Source: Couchioplanes caeruleus
Lineage (GTDB): Bacteria > Actinomycetota > Actinomycetes > Mycobacteriales > Micromonosporaceae
DNA length: 64,000 nt
Assembly: GCF_023499255.1 (NCBI RefSeq)
Contig: NZ_CP092183.1
Span: 7,188,501 to 7,252,500, forward strand
Direction: 5' to 3'
The notes under the pieces were generated by a model. It did not search any database. It was not told where the DNA came from and was given only the letters and a program-made list of their open reading frames with translations. This document shows positions 1 to 8,915 of the stretch, piece after piece. Each line of letters starts with the position of its first letter. Position 1 is the first letter of the stretch. A program made the translations under genes and the position numbers.

Positions 1-2373
1 GCACAGATCCTGCCCGCGGATCCGCCCGCCGGCCTGTCCCCCGCGGGACTGCTCCGCTGGGCCGTGGACGCCCTGCACGCCGCCGCGGACGGCCGGCCCA
101 TCGTGCTGGCCGTCGACGACATCCACCTGCTCGACGCGCCCTCCGCCGCCCTCGCCCACCTGCTGGTCCGCGAGGACGCCACGCTGCTCGGCACCCTGCG
201 CACCTCCGAGCCGGTGCCGCCGCCGATCAGCGCACTGTGGACCGAAGGGCTGGTCAGTCACGCCGAGCTCACCCCGCTGTCGCTGGATGAGTCCCGCGCC
301 CTGCTCGCCACGCTGGTCGGCAGCCCGGTCGAGGCCGGCTCCGCGCAGCGCCTCAGCCGCCTGGGTGGCGGCAACCCGCTGTTGCTCCGGGAGCTGGTGA
401 TGGCCGCTCTCAGCGGCGGCGAGCTGGTCCAGGCGTACGGTTTCTGGCGCTGGACCGGCCGCCTCACGCTGGCGCCCAGCCTCGCCGAGCTCGTCGACAC
501 CCGCATCGGGCGCCTCACCGGCGGCGTGCGCGACGTGCTGGAGCTGGTCTCCTTCGGCGAGCCGATCGGGCTGGCGCTGCTGCTGCGCGTCGCCGACCCG
601 GCCGCCGTCGAGGAGGCCGAGGAGCGCGGGCTGATCCGGGTCGTCGAGGACGGGCGGCGGCGCAACGTCCGGCTCGGCCATCCGCTGTACGGGGAGGTGG
701 TGCGCCGCCGCTGCCCGGTGACCCGGGCCCGGCGGCTGCTCGCCACGCTGGCCGACCTGGTCGAGAACGTGGGCGCGCGGCGTCGCGACGACCTGCTCCG
801 GGTGGCGGTCTGGCGGCTCGACTCCGGTACGGCCCAGGACAGCGGCCTGCTGTTCGGCGCGGCGACCCAGGCGTTCGGCAAGTTCGACATGGTCCTCGCG
901 CGCCGGCTCGCAGCGGCCGCCCGGGACGCGGGTGCCGGCTACCCGGCCATCGAGCTGCTCGCCACCGTCCTGCTGTTCCTCGACGAGCCGAGGCGGGCCC
1001 TCGCCGTCCTGGAGGAGGCGCCGGAGCGGGACGCCCGGTACATCGCGGCGCGGGCCACGGTCGAGTTCTTCGGGCTCGGCGACCCCCGGGCGGCCGACAC
1101 GCTGGCCGCCGTCGAGCTGACGGACCCGGCCGACCTGGCCCGGGTGCGGGCGCTGGAGTCGTTCATCCGCCTGCAGCTCAACCACCTGCCGCAGGCTCGC
1201 GCGCTCGCGGCCGCGGTCGCCGGGGAGCCGGCCGCCGAGCCACCCGCCCGGGCGCTGGCCCAGTGCGTGACCGCGTTCCTGACCGCGGTCGCCGGTGGCT
1301 TCGACCGCGGCCGGGAGATGCTGACCGTGATCGAAGCGGAGACCCGGTCGTGGCGGCGCGACACCCCGACGCTGCAGTTCGCGTTCCAGATGACCGAGGG
1401 GACGCTGGTGAGCGTCAGCCAGGACCTGCCCGGCATCGACCGCATCCTGGCCGCCGAGTTCGCCGACCTGGCCCAGGCGGGCGGCTTCGGCTTCGGCTCG
1501 GGCTGGGTCTCGCTGCTGCAGGGCTCGGCGAACTGGCTGCGGGGGCGTACGGACGACGCGCTGCGCGCCGTGGAGCAGGCCTGCGCGGCGCTTTCCGCGG
1601 CCCGCCTCTACGACGGCAACGCCCACTACGCACGCACGAAGGTCGCAGCGCTGCGCGGCGACGTCGCCCTGGCCACGGCCTCCCTGGAGATCGCCGAGAG
1701 CGCCGGCGAGGGCATCCTCGCGTTGTACTACCCGTTGCGGGAGCAGGCACTGGCGTGGACCCATGCATGCGCGGGTGAGATGACTGCCGCCGTACGCGTG
1801 TTGTCCGACGCCGTGGCCCGCACCCGGGCCGACGGGTTCCACGCCCACGAGATGATCCTGCTGTACGACCTGGTCCGGTTCGGGCGCACGGACCTGGCCG
1901 CCGAGCGGATGTCCGAGCTCGGCGGCACGGTCGGCGGGCGGGCCACGCCCCTGTTCGTCCGGCACGCGCGGGCCGGCGCTGACGGCGACGGCGAGGAGCT
2001 CTTCTCGATCGCCCGGGAGTTCGCCGTGCTCGGCTACCAGCTCTACGCCGCGGAGGCTGCCGCCGGCGCCGTAAGGATCTTCCGCACCGCCCGGGACACC
2101 CGCGCGCTGGCGGCCAGCACGCTCCTCGCCGACGTTCTGGCGCGCTGCGGCGTGCTGCGTACCCCCGCCCTGCGCGCGGTCCAGCCGTCGCTGACCGTAC
2201 GCGAAAGGCAGGTTGCGGAGCTCGCGGCCGGCGGCGTCCGCAGCCGCGAGATCGCCGACCGGCTCTTCCTGTCCCCACGGACCGTGGAGAACCACCTACA
2301 GCGCGTCTACACGAAGCTCGGGGTCAGCGGCAGGAACGAGCTAGCTCCGGCGCTGCGGCTCCTGCCGCAATAG
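1..2373 (+). CDS. LuxR-family (LAL-type) transcriptional regulator, 5' end cut by window
   Basis: The frame is open from base 1, so the gene enters from the left and lacks its N-terminus, including the Walker A region. The first visible part reads through a Walker B-like strand (IVLAVDDIHLLD) typical of the AAA/STAND domain of large LuxR (LAL) regulators. A long helical, TPR-like middle follows. The last 60 residues form a LuxR/GerE helix-turn-helix (LTVRERQVAELAAGG, then SPRTVENHLQRVYTKLGV). It is predicted to be an ATP-dependent DNA-binding activator in the cytoplasm; the inducer and targets cannot be read from the sequence. The stop codon TAG at 2371-2373 is part of the candidate promoter of the next unit. 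Confidence 0.9.
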   Translation, partial: AQILPADPPAGLSPAGLLRWAVDALHAAADGRPIVLAVDDIHLLDAPSAALAHLLVREDATLLGTLRTSEPVPPPISALWTEGLVSHAELTPLSLDESRALLATLVGSPVEAGSAQRLSRLGGGNPLLLRELVMAALSGGELVQAYGFWRWTGRLTLAPSLAELVDTRIGRLTGGVRDVLELVSFGEPIGLALLLRVADPAAVEEAEERGLIRVVEDGRRRNVRLGHPLYGEVVRRRCPVTRARRLLATLADLVENVGARRRDDLLRVAVWRLDSGTAQDSGLLFGAATQAFGKFDMVLARRLAAAARDAGAGYPAIELLATVLLFLDEPRRALAVLEEAPERDARYIAARATVEFFGLGDPRAADTLAAVELTDPADLARVRALESFIRLQLNHLPQARALAAAVAGEPAAEPPARALAQCVTAFLTAVAGGFDRGREMLTVIEAETRSWRRDTPTLQFAFQMTEGTLVSVSQDLPGIDRILAAEFADLAQAGGFGFGSGWVSLLQGSANWLRGRTDDALRAVEQACAALSAARLYDGNAHYARTKVAALRGDVALATASLEIAESAGEGILALYYPLREQALAWTHACAGEMTAAVRVLSDAVARTRADGFHAHEMILLYDLVRFGRTDLAAERMSELGGTVGGRATPLFVRHARAGADGDGEELFSIAREFAVLGYQLYAAEAAAGAVRIFRTARDTRALAASTLLADVLARCGVLRTPALRAVQPSLTVRERQVAELAAGGVRSREIADRLFLSPRTVENHLQRVYTKLGVSGRNELAPALRLLPQ

Positions 2374-2376
2374 GGT
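2371..2376 (+). promoter_or_regulatory. -10 box (TAGGGT) for pncBA unit
   Basis: TAGGGT lies 7 bases before the GTG at 2384. This is the spacing expected for a leaderless transcript beginning at that GTG. No clear -35 hexamer is seen, which is common in actinobacteria. Confidence 0.4.
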
Positions 2377-2383
2377 GGTCGGC

Positions 2384-2446
2384 GTGACTGACTGCACCGA
2401 GTTCCGCCCGCGCCTCGCCGGCCGTGGCCGAGGAGGCGAGCTGTGA
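2384..2446 (+). CDS. Possible 20-residue leader peptide in front of pncB
   Basis: A GTG placed 7 bases after a TAGGGT box opens a 20-codon frame (starts VTDCTEFRPRL, ends GRGGEL). Its TGA (2444-2446) overlaps the GTG start of pncB (2443-2445) in a GTGA arrangement. The internal AGGAGG (2429-2434) is also the pncB ribosome-binding site. This geometry suggests translational coupling: ribosomes that finish the leader could restart at pncB. No function is known, and it could be a chance frame. Confidence 0.4.
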   Translation: MTDCTEFRPRLAGRGRGGEL

Positions 2447-3729
2447 ACCGCTTCGCGCCCGCCCTGCTGACCGACCACTACGAGCTGACGATGGTCAGCG
2501 CCGCCCTCAAGGACGGCACCGCCGAGCGTCGCAGCGTGTTCGAGGTCTTCGCCCGCCGGCTGCCCACCGGGCGCCGCTACGGCGTCGCCGCCGGCCAGGG
2601 CCGGCTCGTCGAGATGATCCGCGACTTCTGCTTCTCGGACGAGGACGTGGCCTTCCTGCGGAAGGCGGGCATCGTCGACGAGACCACGGCAGCCTGGCTC
2701 GCGGACTACCGGTTCACGGGCGACATCGACGGGTACGCCGAGGGCGAGCTGTTCTTCCCCGGCTCGCCGATCCTGACCGTGTCCGGCAGCTTCGCGGAAT
2801 GCGTGGTGCTGGAGACGCTGATCCTGTCGGTGCTCAACCACGACAGTGCCATCGCCTCGGCGGCCGCCCGGATGGTCACCGCCGCCCGGGGCCGGCCGAT
2901 CATCGAGATGGGCTCCCGCCGTACCCATGAGGAGAGTGCCGTGGCCGCGGCGCGCGCGGCCTACCTCGCGGGTTTCGCGTCCACGTCCAACCTCGCGGCG
3001 GGCGGCCGCTACGGCATCCCGACCACGGGTACGTCCGCACACGCGTTCACGCTGCTCCACGACGACGAGACGGCCGCGTTCGCGTCCCAGGTGGCGGCGC
3101 TGGGCAAGAACACGACGCTGCTCGTGGACACGTACGACATCGCGCAGGGCATCCGCAACGCCATCGCGGTGGCCGGGCCGGATCTGCGCGCCGTACGCAT
3201 CGACTCGGGCGACCTGTCGGTCCTGGCCCAGCACTCCCGCGAGCTGCTCGACTCGCTCGGCGCCACCGAGACGAAGATCGTCGTCTCCGGCGACATGGAC
3301 GAGTACGCCATCGCCACCCTCGCCGCCGAACCGGTCGACATGTACGGCGCCGGCACCGCGGTGGTCACGGGTTCCGGCGCCCCGACGGCCGGCCTGGTCT
3401 ACAAGCTCGTCGAGGTCGAGGGCCGCCCGGTGGTCAAGCGCTCCGAGAACAAGGCCACGGTCGGCGGCCGCAAGACGGCGATCCGCCGCCACAAGCCGAC
3501 GGGTACGGCCACCGAGGAGATCGTCGTCTCCCAGGGCGTGCCGGACCACCAGGCCAACGACCGGCTGCTGCAGCGCTCGTTCGTGGCGGGCGGCGAGATC
3601 GCCGAGCTGCCGGCCCTGCAGGAGTCCCGGGACCACCTGCGCCAGTGCCTGATCTCGATCCCGTGGGAGGGCCTGAAGTTGTCGGCCGGCGACCCCGCGA
3701 TCCCGGTCACCGTCGTCGCCACCAGCTGA
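2443..3729 (+). CDS. pncB: Nicotinate phosphoribosyltransferase
   Basis: This 428-residue protein matches family length and motifs: an N-terminal ALLTDHYELTM segment, GSRRTHEES near residues 158-166, GTSAHAF near 195-200 and a RIDSGDL phosphate-binding segment. It condenses nicotinic acid with PRPP, using ATP, to give nicotinate mononucleotide, the committed step of the Preiss-Handler NAD salvage route in the cytoplasm. The GTG start follows an AGGAGG ribosome-binding site and overlaps the stop of a short upstream leader. It is followed after 24 bases by the nicotinamidase gene, which makes its substrate, so the two form an NAD-salvage operon. Confidence 0.93.
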   Translation: MNRFAPALLTDHYELTMVSAALKDGTAERRSVFEVFARRLPTGRRYGVAAGQGRLVEMIRDFCFSDEDVAFLRKAGIVDETTAAWLADYRFTGDIDGYAEGELFFPGSPILTVSGSFAECVVLETLILSVLNHDSAIASAAARMVTAARGRPIIEMGSRRTHEESAVAAARAAYLAGFASTSNLAAGGRYGIPTTGTSAHAFTLLHDDETAAFASQVAALGKNTTLLVDTYDIAQGIRNAIAVAGPDLRAVRIDSGDLSVLAQHSRELLDSLGATETKIVVSGDMDEYAIATLAAEPVDMYGAGTAVVTGSGAPTAGLVYKLVEVEGRPVVKRSENKATVGGRKTAIRRHKPTGTATEEIVVSQGVPDHQANDRLLQRSFVAGGEIAELPALQESRDHLRQCLISIPWEGLKLSAGDPAIPVTVVATS

Positions 3730-3753
3730 GTTCCTGGAAACCCGGAGGTCTTC

Positions 3754-4341
3754 GTGACTCGAGCCTTGATCATCGTCGACGTGCAGAACGACTTCTGCGA
3801 GGGCGGCTCCCTGGCCGTGCAGGGCGGCGCGGGCGTGGCCTCGGCCATCTCGTCGGCGCTGGCCGACACCGCCCCGGCCCGCCGCTGGGACCACGTCGTG
3901 GCGACGAAGGACTACCACATCGACCCGGGCGCGCACTTCAGCGCGCACCCGGACTTCGTCGACTCCTGGCCGTCCCACTGCGTGGTCGGCACCCCCGGCT
4001 CCGAATTCCACCCGTCGCTGGCCACCGACCGGGTGGAGGCCGTGTTCCACAAGGGCGAGCACGCGGCGGCGTACTCGGGCTTCGAGGGACACACCGATTC
4101 CGGCGAGCACCTCGCGGACTGGCTGCGCGCCCGGGACGTCGCCGAGGTGGACGTCGTGGGCATCGCGACCGACCACTGCGTCCGGGCGACGGCGTTGGAC
4201 GCGCGCAAGGCCGGATTCAAGACGACGGTACTGCTCGGGATGACGGCCGGGGTGGCGGAGGCGACCACCGAGGCGGCGCTGCGCCAGTTCGAGGAGGCCG
4301 CGGTCACGACACTGGGGACGCCGATCGTTCTCGCCGGCTGA
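3754..4341 (+). CDS. pncA: Nicotinamidase
   Basis: A 195-residue isochorismatase-fold amidohydrolase. The catalytic triad is visible as D9 (VDVQNDF), K100 (HKGEH) and C142 (TDHCVRAT), and metal-binding Asp/His residues sit in the HIDPGAHFSAHPDF segment. It deamidates nicotinamide to nicotinic acid, the substrate of the adjacent pncB product. GGAGGT lies just upstream of the GTG start. Proteins of this family also activate pyrazinamide. It converges with the MFS gene; a hairpin separates them. Confidence 0.93.
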   Translation: MTRALIIVDVQNDFCEGGSLAVQGGAGVASAISSALADTAPARRWDHVVATKDYHIDPGAHFSAHPDFVDSWPSHCVVGTPGSEFHPSLATDRVEAVFHKGEHAAAYSGFEGHTDSGEHLADWLRARDVAEVDVVGIATDHCVRATALDARKAGFKTTVLLGMTAGVAEATTEAALRQFEEAAVTTLGTPIVLAG

Positions 4342-4385
4342 AGGATTCTCGCGGTGCCGGCCCGGGCCGGCTGAGCAGCTGTTGC

Positions 4386-4415
4386 GGTGCCGGTCGGCGG
4401 TGGTCGACCGGCACC
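4386..4415. terminator. Hairpin between convergent pncA and MFS genes
   Basis: An 11-bp perfect stem (4386-4396 with 4405-4415) and an 8-base loop sit between two convergent genes. A perfect 16-bp palindrome (GCCGGCCCGGGCCGGC, 4356-4371) lies just before it. There is no T-run, as is common for actinobacterial terminators. Confidence 0.5.
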
Positions 4416-4420
4416 TGAGC

Positions 4421-5845
4421 TCAGCGTGCCGTGGCCGGGGCGTCCTCGGTCGGGAAGTCCACGGCCGGCCCCGCCGCGCCGATCTCCCAGGCCGCGCCGT
4501 CAGCGGCTCGCGTTCCGGCATCGTCGCCGGCCGGCTTCCCGGCCTCGCCCGCCGGCCGTGCGGCTGCCTCGCCGGCTGCGTTGCCGGAGGTCTCGCCGGT
4601 CGCCTTGCTGGTTGCCTCGCCGGTCGCCTTGCTGGTTGCCTCGTTCGCCGCCTTGCTGGTTGCCTCCGCCTCGTCGGCGCGGCGGCGGCGTAGCTCGATC
4701 GGGGCTACCAGCAGCGCGACCAGCATGCCGACCCCGCCGACCGCCACGAAACCCCACGCCGGCGACAGCGTGTCCATCACCACGCCGGCCAGCGGGGCGC
4801 CGAGCGCGACCCCCACGGTCAGCGACGAGTTGTGCCAGCCCATCGCCTCGCCGCGCGCCGTGGCCGGTGTCAGACGGCTCACCGCGTCGGCCGTGGCCGT
4901 GATCGTCGGCGCGCACAGGGCGCCCGCCGGCAGCAGGAGCAGGCCGAGCAGCCACCAGTGCGAGCCGCCCAGCCCGACCGGGATCGTCAGCAGGGCCATG
5001 GGGGCCAGCAGGAACAGGGGCGGCAGACCTTGCCGGACCATCCCGTAGGTGAAGCCGCCCAGCAACGAGTAGGCGGCCCACATGGCGAGCACCGCCCCGG
5101 TCCACTTCACCTCGCCGGAATGCTGCAGCACCGCGACGACGGCCACGTCCGTACCGCTGAGGACCAGCGTGGCGGCGCTGGTGATGGCCAGTACGGCGAT
5201 CAGGCGGGGCCGCAGCCAGGTGCTCCGGGGCACCCGGTGGCCGGCGGAGATCGGCGCCTCGCCGTGGCCGCGGATCGGCGGGTCGAGCAGGTACAGCCCG
5301 ACGCCGGAGAGCAGGATGCCGGCGCCGACGACGAGCATCGCGACCCGGGCACCGGCGGTCGTGGAGATGAGCACGCCCAGCGCCGGCCCGGTCATGAACG
5401 ACAACTCCGTGGTGATGGAGTCGAGGGCGAAGGCCGGCAACCGGTGCGACTCGGGGGCGAGCGCGGCGATCGACTGCCGTGCCACCGCGAACGCGGGCAG
5501 CGTCAGGAAACCGCCGATCAGGGCGGCGACGAGCAGCGCCCAGTACGGGACCCCCTGCGCAGCCGTCCAGAAGACCACCTCCGCGACGGTGGTGAGCACG
5601 AGGACGGGCCGCAGCCCCCTGCGATCGGTGATCCGGCCCATCACCGGCGCGCCGAGCGAGGCGGCGATGGTGAAGGCGGCCCCCACCAGCCCCGCAGCGC
5701 CGTACCCGAGACCGAGGTCCTGGGTGACGTGCAGCGTGAGCGTGACGCTGCCGGCGGTGATGGGAATACGGGCCAGCGTCGCCACGATCAGCAGCGACTT
5801 GATCCCGCGCAGGGCGAGCGTCTCCCGGTAAGGCGTGAGTGTCAT
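4421..5845 (-). CDS. MFS transporter with repetitive Ala-rich C-terminal tail
   Basis: The start is placed at the ATG at 5845 (MTLTPYRETLALRGIK), giving 474 residues. The frame stays open far upstream, but only through low-complexity repeat DNA. About 12 hydrophobic segments are seen, with the MFS loop GAPVMGRITDRRGLRPVL between TM2 and TM3. This is the DHA1-like/arabinose-efflux style of major facilitator, probably an exporter in the cytoplasmic membrane; the substrate is not predictable. After the last membrane segment an Ala/Thr/Lys/Glu-rich cytoplasmic tail of about 70 residues contains repeats of EATSKA encoded by a 24-bp tandem repeat. Confidence 0.85.
   Translation of the reverse strand: MTLTPYRETLALRGIKSLLIVATLARIPITAGSVTLTLHVTQDLGLGYGAAGLVGAAFTIAASLGAPVMGRITDRRGLRPVLVLTTVAEVVFWTAAQGVPYWALLVAALIGGFLTLPAFAVARQSIAALAPESHRLPAFALDSITTELSFMTGPALGVLISTTAGARVAMLVVGAGILLSGVGLYLLDPPIRGHGEAPISAGHRVPRSTWLRPRLIAVLAITSAATLVLSGTDVAVVAVLQHSGEVKWTGAVLAMWAAYSLLGGFTYGMVRQGLPPLFLLAPMALLTIPVGLGGSHWWLLGLLLLPAGALCAPTITATADAVSRLTPATARGEAMGWHNSSLTVGVALGAPLAGVVMDTLSPAWGFVAVGGVGMLVALLVAPIELRRRRADEAEATSKAANEATSKATGEATSKATGETSGNAAGEAAARPAGEAGKPAGDDAGTRAADGAAWEIGAAGPAVDFPTEDAPATAR
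4601..4672. repeat. 24-bp tandem repeat inside MFS gene (3 copies)
   Basis: Three consecutive 24-bp units start at 4601, 4625 and 4649, each beginning CGCCTTGCTGGTTGCCTC. The period is a multiple of three, so it encodes an in-frame repeated octapeptide containing EATSKA in the cytoplasmic tail of the transporter. Confidence 0.8.
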
Positions 5846-6034
5846 TGCGGTCCTAACCTCCGCCGGACAGTCTCCGCCTGGGGTACGACAATTCCCACGC
5901 ATTTGACGGAGCTCACCCCGGGCCACCCCGCATGACCAGGCCGCATATCCCTGTGCGCAACGGCCCGCGCCAGGCCGCCGGACGCACCGGGCGGCGGGCG
6001 GACGGAGCAGCCGGGCGGCGCGGGTGCGCGGCAC

Positions 6035-6109
6035 GGGCGGGCTCGGCGCGGGCGGGCTCGGCGCGGGCGGGCTCGGCGCGGGCGGGCTCGGCGCGGGCGG
6101 GCTCGGCGC
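6035..6109. repeat. 15-bp tandem array, 5 perfect copies
   Basis: The unit GGGCGGGCTCGGCGC is repeated five times without a mismatch, starting at 6035, 6050, 6065, 6080 and 6095. Confidence 0.9.
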
Positions 6110-6201
6110 GGGCGGGCGGGCGTCGCGGCCGGGCGCGGCACGAAGCGGGCGGGCTCGGCTCGAGTGGGCGGGCTCGGCGCGGGCGGGCGGGCGCGGCACG
6201 A

Positions 6202-6277
6202 AGCGGGCGGGCTCGGCGCGAGCGGGCGGGCTCGGCGCGAGCGGGCGGGCTCGGCGCGAGCGGGCGGGCTCGGCGCG
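6202..6277. repeat. 19-bp tandem array, 4 perfect copies
   Basis: The unit AGCGGGCGGGCTCGGCGCG is repeated perfectly at 6202, 6221, 6240 and 6259. It shares the GGCGGGCTCGGCGCG core with the 15-bp array. Nineteen is not a multiple of three, which argues against a coding role. Confidence 0.9.
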
Positions 6278-6502
6278 AGCAGACGCGGCACCAGCAGGCG
6301 GGCCCGGCAGGAGCGGGCCCGGCACGGGTGCGCAGGGTGGGCGAGCGACGCGGGACGAGCGGGCGCCGCGGCTGCGCGGCACGGGTGCGCGGCGGGCGAG
6401 AGGCGCGGGCCCGCGGCAGGGCGCGGGCGGGTGCCGCGGTCGGGCGCGAGCGGGCGGGCGGGCGCGGCACGGGTGCGCAGGGCGGACGGGCGAGCGGGCG
6501 CG

Positions 6503-6578
6503 GCACGAGCAGGCGGGCGCGGCACGAGCAGGCGGGCGCGGCACGAGCAGGCGGGCGCGGCACGAGCAGGCGGGCGCG
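6503..6578. repeat. Second 19-bp tandem array, 4 perfect copies
   Basis: The unit GCACGAGCAGGCGGGCGCG is repeated perfectly at 6503, 6522, 6541 and 6560. A partial fifth copy starts at 6579. The sequence is related to, but distinct from, the array at 6202-6277. Confidence 0.9.
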
Positions 6579-6920
6579 GCACGAGCGGGAGGGCCCGGCA
6601 CGAGCGGGGCGGGCGAGCGGCGCGGGCTCGCGGCAGGATGCGGGACGCGGGTGGGCACGCGGGGTGGGCAGGCGCGCGGCAGGGGCGCCGCGAGCGGGTG
6701 GCGCGGGCGAGCCGGTGGCGCGGCTGGCCCAACAGGGCAGCAAGGCGGCGGCGTGCGCACGGTCGACCAGACCGAGCAGCGCGGCGCAGCAGCCGAGCGC
6801 CCGGCGGCCAGGCTGCGGCGGCCGGCCCGGCTCAGGCCACGCCGCGCGATCCTGAGGAACCACGCGGCCGGCGGTCAGGCGGCCACGGGCGGCCCGGCGG
6901 CTGGCCGGGCCGGGATGGCC

Positions 6921-6976
6921 GGGCCGCGTGGGCCGGGCAGCCTGGGCCGGGCCGCGTGGGTCGGGCAGCCTGGGCG
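6921..6976. repeat. 28-bp imperfect direct repeat
   Basis: Two adjacent 28-bp copies (6921-6948 and 6949-6976), each starting GGGCCGCGTGGG, differ at two positions. They sit just beyond the ctaD terminator at the edge of the repeat island. Confidence 0.8.
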
Positions 6977-6983
6977 TACGAAA

Positions 6984-7020
6984 GAGCCCGCCCCGGTGGG
7001 TGGGCCACCGGGGCGGGCTC
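6984..7020 (-). terminator. Intrinsic terminator of ctaD
   Basis: A 16-bp perfect stem (6984-6999 with 7005-7020) with a 5-base loop is followed, reading along the minus strand, by CTTTCG. It begins 17 bases after the ctaD stop codon. Confidence 0.85.
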
Positions 7021-7037
7021 TCCGTGCTGCGTGGGTG

Positions 7038-8792
7038 TCAGCTGTGACGGTCGCTGAGGTCTTCCTTGTAGGTCGCGCCGCCGTCCGATTCCGGGTTCAG
7101 CATGCGGGCGCCGCCCTCCGGCGGGCCGGAGATGGACTGCTCGCCCGCCGCGAGTTCGGGGAACTTCGCGTCGAAGGCCGGGCGTTCCGAGCGGATGCGG
7201 GGCATGCGGTCGAAGTTGCGCAGCGGCGGCGGGGAGGACGTCGCCCATTCCAGGGAGTTGCCGTGGCCCCAGGGGTCGTCGACCGTGACCAGCTCGCCGA
7301 CCTTGTACGACTTCCACACGTTGTAGATGAACGGGAGCGTGGACGCGCCGAGCACGAAGGCACCGAGCGTCGAGATCATGTTGAGCGTGGTGAAGCCGTC
7401 CGTCGGCAGGTAGTCGGCGTACCGGCGGGGCATGCCCTCGGCGCCGAGCCAGTGCTGCACCAGGAACGTGGTGTGGAAGCCGACGAACGTCAGCCAGAAG
7501 TGGATCTTGCCGAGGCGCTCGTCGAGCATCCGGCCGAACATCTTCGGGAACCAGAAGTAGATGCCGGAGAACACCGCGAACACGATCGTGCCGAACAGCA
7601 CGTAGTGGAAGTGCGCGACGACGAAGTACGAGTCCGAGACCTGGAAGTCGAGCGGCGGCGAGGCCAGCAGCACGCCGGTGAGGCCGCCGAAGAGGAACGT
7701 CACCAGGAAGCCGATGGCGAACAGCATGGGCGTCTCGAAGCTGATCTGCCCGCGCCACATCGTGCCGATCCAGACGAAGAACTTCATGCCGGTCGGTACC
7801 GCGATGAGGAAGCTCAGGAAGCTGAAGAACGGCAGCAGCACCTGGCCGGTGACGAACATGTGGTGGGCCCACACGCTCATCGACAGCGCCGCGATCAGCA
7901 GCGTCGCGCCGACGAGGCCCTTGTAGCCGAAGACCGGCTTGCGGCTGAACACCGGGATGACCTCGGTGATGATGCCGAAGAACGGCAGCGCGATGATGTA
8001 GACCTCGGGGTGGCCGAAGAACCAGAAGAGGTGCTGCCACAGCATCGGGCCGCCGGTGGCGACGTCGAAGACGTGGGCGCCCAGGATGCGGTCGGCGGCG
8101 AGCGCGAACAGCGCGGCGGCCAGGAACGGGAAGACCATGATCACCAGGAGGCTGGTGACCAGGATGTTCCACGTCATGATCGGCATCCGGAACATCGTCA
8201 TGCCGGGCGCGCGCAGCGTGATGATCGTCGTGATGATGTTGACGCCACCGAGGATGGTGCCGAGACCCGAGAGTGCCAGGCCGACCACCCACATGTTCCC
8301 GCCGACGCCCGGCGAGTGCAGGGAGTCGCTGAGCGGCGTGTACGCGAACCAGCCGAAGTCGGCCGCGCCGCCGGGGGTCAGGAACCCGCCGATGGTGATC
8401 GTGCCGCCGAACAGGTAGAGCCAGTACGCGAACGAGTTGAGCCGCGGGAAAGACACGTCCGGGGCGCCGATCTGGATGGGCACCACGAAGTTCGCGAACG
8501 CGAACACGATCGGCGTCGCGAAGAACAGCAGCATGATCGTGCCGTGCATGGTGAACAGCTGGTTGTACTGCTCCGGCGACAGGTACTGCATGCCCGGGCG
8601 GGCGAGCTCGCCGCGCATCAACAGGGCCATGAACCCGCCGAGGATGTAGAACACGAAGGCCGTGATCATGTACATGATCCCGATCTGCTTCGCGTCCGTC
8701 GTCCGCAGGATCCGCGCGATGGCCGAACCCTTGACCTGCTGCCTGACCGGCCAGGGCCTGGTCACGATCGGCTTAGGCGCGACGGTCGTCAC
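7038..8792 (-). CDS. ctaD: Cytochrome c oxidase subunit I (aa3 type)
   Basis: This 584-residue protein is the catalytic subunit of the aa3 oxidase, which reduces O2 to water and pumps protons in the cytoplasmic membrane. Haem and copper ligands are visible: the haem a His in [10 protein letters not shown], the Cu-B His and cross-linked Tyr in FFGHPEVYI, the Cu-B His pair in WAHHMFVTG, and the haem a3/haem a histidines in [10 protein letters not shown]. Twelve membrane segments and the length fit actinobacterial CtaD. It stands alone, without ctaC or ctaE next to it, and ends in a strong hairpin terminator. Confidence 0.97.
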   Translation of the reverse strand: MTTVAPKPIVTRPWPVRQQVKGSAIARILRTTDAKQIGIMYMITAFVFYILGGFMALLMRGELARPGMQYLSPEQYNQLFTMHGTIMLLFFATPIVFAFANFVVPIQIGAPDVSFPRLNSFAYWLYLFGGTITIGGFLTPGGAADFGWFAYTPLSDSLHSPGVGGNMWVVGLALSGLGTILGGVNIITTIITLRAPGMTMFRMPIMTWNILVTSLLVIMVFPFLAAALFALAADRILGAHVFDVATGGPMLWQHLFWFFGHPEVYIIALPFFGIITEVIPVFSRKPVFGYKGLVGATLLIAALSMSVWAHHMFVTGQVLLPFFSFLSFLIAVPTGMKFFVWIGTMWRGQISFETPMLFAIGFLVTFLFGGLTGVLLASPPLDFQVSDSYFVVAHFHYVLFGTIVFAVFSGIYFWFPKMFGRMLDERLGKIHFWLTFVGFHTTFLVQHWLGAEGMPRRYADYLPTDGFTTLNMISTLGAFVLGASTLPFIYNVWKSYKVGELVTVDDPWGHGNSLEWATSSPPPLRNFDRMPRIRSERPAFDAKFPELAAGEQSISGPPEGGARMLNPESDGGATYKEDLSDRHS

Positions 8793-8915
8793 GGATAGCC
8801 TCCGGTGTCTCGTTTCGTCCCACTGCGTACGCCCGCGTGAAAGGCGTACCTCGCAGGCAGAATAGTCCCCCGCCGACCCCCGGCGGGCGCGGGGTGACCA
8901 AAGACCACCCCGGTC

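Larger units (their letters stand above)
5846..6983. other. Gene-free GC-rich repeat island
   Basis: I see no credible gene in this 1.1 kb stretch. Almost all frames are open on both strands because the DNA is nearly pure G+C and built from GGCGGGC-type words. Their translations are low-complexity Ala/Arg/Pro or Gly/Ala runs. It holds three short tandem arrays (listed separately), many interspersed degenerate copies of the same words, and a 28-bp duplication near the ctaD end. It separates the divergent-facing upstream side of the MFS gene from the downstream side of ctaD. Confidence 0.75.

Noticed and set aside
2341..4521. Long minus-strand frame antisense to pncB and pncA
   Set aside because: Its His/Arg/Gly-rich composition is typical of the antisense of GC-rich genes. 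pncB and pncA are certain on the + strand.
6035..6578. CRISPR array
   Set aside because: The repeats are 15-19 bp, directly abutting, without spacers, and no cas genes are present despite the Cas4-like nuclease at 46535.
4421..6760. Extended N-terminus of the MFS protein through the repeat island
   Set aside because: The extension is Pro/Ala/Arg low-complexity. The ATG at 5845 gives a normal MFS N-terminus.
6024..8798. Very long open frame on the + strand across the repeat island and antisense to ctaD
   Set aside because: Its translation is low-complexity Gly/Ala/Arg and then charged residues that mirror ctaD codons. ctaD on the other strand has every catalytic residue, and 19-bp repeats are inconsistent with a real frame.
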